Positions 61,753 through 64,000 of a DNA stretch of 64,000 bases are shown in pieces. This DNA is from Massilia mucilaginosa. GTDB taxonomy: Bacteria; Pseudomonadota; Gammaproteobacteria; Burkholderiales; Burkholderiaceae_D. Below the pieces are notes generated by a model that was given only the letters and a program-made list of their open reading frames with translations, did not search any database and was not told the origin of the DNA. The DNA lies in NCBI RefSeq assembly GCF_011682145.1, contig NZ_WHJH01000017.1, positions 1 through 64,000 of the forward strand. The letters run 5' to 3'. Position numbers and translations under genes: made by a program. Every line of letters begins with the position of its first letter. Within the stretch, counting starts at the first letter, position 1.

Positions 61753-64000
61753 TCAGTGCAAACCGGTCACTTGCGCTTTCTCGGCTATTGCCGCCTGCGC
61801 GGGCGCCTTGCTTGGCGTGCCCAGCGCGCCGACAAGCAGGTTCAATTCTTCGTCGACGATAAAGCCGGCGGCCGAGCTGACGGTGAGCAAGATATCCGGC
61901 GCCATCGACGATGCGATCACAAAACCTTGCACGTAGTCCACTCCAATATCGGCCAGGGTCTGCACCGTGGCGCGATCTTCGGCCCATTCGGCAATCGTCT
62001 TCATGCCCAGGTTGACCGCCAGCTTGACGATCGCCTCGACAATGGCCACATCGGCCGGATGCGCATTCATATTGACGATAAAGTTGCCATCGATCTTGAG
62101 GATGTCTGCCGGCAGCTCCTTGAGGTAGGCGAAGGAAGTATAGCCCGCCCCGAAATCGTCGAGCGCCACCTTGACGCCGAAGTTGCGCACCTGCTCGATG
62201 AAACGGCGCGTGTTGTTCAGGTCGTGCAAGGCGACGCTTTCGGTGATTTCCATGCACAGCCGGCTGGCGGCGTCGCGGTGGCGGCGCAGGATGTCGATGG
62301 TGTCCTGGATGAAGCGTTCGTCGTTGAGCGAGGCGCCCGACAGGTTCATGCACACGAACTGGGTATTGACCAGCATGTCGGCATTGCGCTCAATCCAGCT
62401 CAAGGTGGTCGACAGCACCCAGCGGTCGATCGTGCCCATGCGCCCGCTCTTCTCGGCGGCGGCGATGATGGGTCCGGCCGCCAGCAAGGTACCGTCCGCT
62501 TCGCGCATGCGCAGCAAGACCTCGAAGTTCATGGAATCGTAGGGCATCTTGAGCGACATGATCGGCTGCATTTCGAGCACCATGCAGGCGGTCACGTAGT
62601 TGGCCGAGAGGCGCTCGACCAGGTTCAGCTCGGCCTCGCGCTCGATGAAGGCGGACGAGTTGCGTTCGTACACCACCAAGCCGTCGCGGTGGCCGCTCTT
62701 GGCTTCGCGGCAGGCGCGGTCGGCGGTCGAAACGGCGTCTTTCATTTGCATGCCGGGCTGCACCTCGATCAGCCCGATCGAGCCGCGCACATGAAAAGCC
62801 TTGTCGCCCACGCGGTACGGCGTGTTGCCGATGCGCCCGACCAGGCAGCGGCAGATCAGCGCGGCCACGCGAATCGAGGTTTCCGGCATGATGATCACGA
62901 ATTCGTCGCCGCCCACGCGGCCGATGCGCTGGTCGCCGCTGAGCACGGCGCCGATGCGTTCGCACACTTGCTTGAGGACTTCATCTCCGGCCACGTGGCC
63001 GAACAGGTCGTTGATCAGCTTGAAACGGTCGAGGTCGAGATACGCCAGGGTCATCGGCTTGAAGCAGGCTTGCTCGAACACGCGCTCGATGCCGCGCCGG
63101 TTGTAGACCTTGGTCAGCGCATCGTTGTTGGCCATGAAGCGCAATTGCTCGGTGGCTTTGTGCTGCTCGGTCGTATCCTGCAGCACGCCTTCGATCTTGC
63201 CGCGCGCCAGGGTCGCGCGCACCAGGAAGCAATGCGCGCCGCTGCGGTCTTCGATGCGCAGCTCGGCATCGGGCTGATCCTGTACCAGGCCGAACAAGGT
63301 GCCCCAGACGCCGTCGGCGAAGAATTGCTGGAAGTTCTTGCCGGCGATGATGGCCGCGTCGGTGCCGAGCATGCGGTGCATGGTGGGGTTGGCGCTGAGG
63401 AACTGCCCGTCCAGGTCGAGCGTGAACAGGCCGACCGGCATGGCTTCGTAGGTATGCTGCAATTCGGCCTGGGCGGCGATGCGCTGTTCGGTTTCCTGGC
63501 GCATCTGTTCGGCCACCGCCAGCGCGGCCAGCAGGCTAGACGCGAGCGCGGCCGTGACGCTGTTGACCAGGCCGGTCAAATCGCGTACGCCGAGCGCGGC
63601 CGCGATTACTTCCGCCAGGCCCGACAGCATGGTCACCGCGAACGAGGCGGCGAACCAGAACGCCACCCGCATGTGCGACTGCCCCATCACGTTGACCAGG
63701 CCGAACGTCATCAGCACCAGTCCATACGCCACGAAGCCCCACATGACGGGCAGAAAAATATGGTAAGGCAAGAGCAGCGACAGCGCCAGCAGCGGCAGGC
63801 AGCACCATTCGGCAAAGCGCAGCGGCGTGCGGTAGCGGGTGTTGGCCAGCCGCTCGCGGAACAGGGTCTGGTACAGGGTCAGGGTCGAGATCGCATACAG
63901 GGCGATGGTCAGGGCACGGCTCGGCAACAGCCAGCGGTCCGGCACGACCTGCCCCAGCCATTGGATATCCCAGCCGGCCGAGAGCGCACCCATGCGCAGG
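61753..64000 (-). CDS. 7TM-GGDEF-EAL protein, N-terminus outside the window
   Basis: The frame is open to the right edge; the first visible ATG (63993) lies inside a run of membrane helices, so the true start is beyond 64000. Membrane helices of 7TMR-DISM type are followed by a PAS domain, GGDEF with intact GGDEF (RVGGDEFVIIMPE) and an EAL domain: FEVLLRMR in place of EAL, MNLSG, CMEITES, DDFGAGYTS, KIDGNF, with AEWAED in place of AEGVE. It can probably make c-di-GMP; the phosphodiesterase part may still work. Confidence 0.88.
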   Translation of the reverse strand, partial: LRMGALSAGWDIQWLGQVVPDRWLLPSRALTIALYAISTLTLYQTLFRERLANTRYRTPLRFAEWCCLPLLALSLLLPYHIFLPVMWGFVAYGLVLMTFGLVNVMGQSHMRVAFWFAASFAVTMLSGLAEVIAAALGVRDLTGLVNSVTAALASSLLAALAVAEQMRQETEQRIAAQAELQHTYEAMPVGLFTLDLDGQFLSANPTMHRMLGTDAAIIAGKNFQQFFADGVWGTLFGLVQDQPDAELRIEDRSGAHCFLVRATLARGKIEGVLQDTTEQHKATEQLRFMANNDALTKVYNRRGIERVFEQACFKPMTLAYLDLDRFKLINDLFGHVAGDEVLKQVCERIGAVLSGDQRIGRVGGDEFVIIMPETSIRVAALICRCLVGRIGNTPYRVGDKAFHVRGSIGLIEVQPGMQMKDAVSTADRACREAKSGHRDGLVVYERNSSAFIEREAELNLVERLSANYVTACMVLEMQPIMSLKMPYDSMNFEVLLRMREADGTLLAAGPIIAAAEKSGRMGTIDRWVLSTTLSWIERNADMLVNTQFVCMNLSGASLNDERFIQDTIDILRRHRDAASRLCMEITESVALHDLNNTRRFIEQVRNFGVKVALDDFGAGYTSFAYLKELPADILKIDGNFIVNMNAHPADVAIVEAIVKLAVNLGMKTIAEWAEDRATVQTLADIGVDYVQGFVIASSMAPDILLTVSSAAGFIVDEELNLLVGALGTPSKAPAQAAIAEKAQVTGLH

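Overview
The window is a stretch of bacterial chromosome, high in GC and densely coded on both strands. By resemblance it comes from a betaproteobacterium of the Oxalobacteraceae (Massilia/Duganella/Janthinobacterium type). This placement rests on the gene families: a recCBD block with ATGA overlaps, many c-di-GMP and hybrid-kinase proteins, a LuxI/RsaL/LuxR module, glutathione-linked detoxification genes and half-size chromate transporters. No rRNA, tRNA or CRISPR array was seen.

Layout. 1-6 kb: the start of a secreted Rhs protein running off the left edge, a promoter with a LexA box in front of a Cys-rich secreted protein, and a patch of small secreted or lipid-anchored proteins that includes a pair of paralogs, a DUF882 peptidase-like protein and a GNAT enzyme. 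6-9 kb: a sulfate-binding protein and a PBP7-type peptidase. 8.7-17.6 kb: recC-recB-recD. 17.8-24.5 kb: a CHASE hybrid kinase, a prolyl oligopeptidase, and an ArsR/AHSA1/DUF1801 operon. 24.8-27.6 kb: an alpha-helical protein of unknown role, then luxI and luxR around a divergently placed RsaL homologue, with a lux-box-like site and nested palindromes in the luxI/rsaL promoter region. 28-35.7 kb: a translationally coupled signalling operon of a REC-GGDEF-EAL protein, a very large soluble poly-HAMP hybrid kinase whose HAMP array is six 276-bp tandem units, and a degenerate CheR-like protein. 35.7-39.2 kb is accessory-looking: a SMI1/KNR4-type protein, a toxin-antitoxin pair, an IS1380-type transposase remnant and small proteins. 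39-46.4 kb: two GSTs, an orphan type II secretion F protein, YceI, a rhodanese and a large GGDEF/EAL sensor.

46.4-47.8 kb is the most unusual patch. A 72-residue double-glycine-leader peptide of class II bacteriocin type lies in AT-rich DNA. A 95-residue one-helix membrane protein follows it, and a diverged second copy of that protein stands 1 kb away, fused at its 3' side to a duplicated copy of the last 38 codons of the neighbouring EAL gene. The patch looks like a bacteriocin/immunity-type locus built or reshaped by duplication. No dedicated exporter is in the window.

47.9-64 kb: LysR/MFS, an ASCH plus Imm1-like pair, an HD phosphohydrolase, a REC-PAS protein and an SOS-box-controlled UvrD/Rep helicase. 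Two near-identical three-box DnaA clusters lie about 3.4 kb apart on either side of the last two genes. Then come a pair of half-size chromate transporters, S-formylglutathione hydrolase, an HdeD-type protein, a phosphoribosyltransferase whose 3' end lies inside a palindromic element, an SRPBCC protein, a stress-type protein and a membrane GGDEF/EAL protein running off the right edge.
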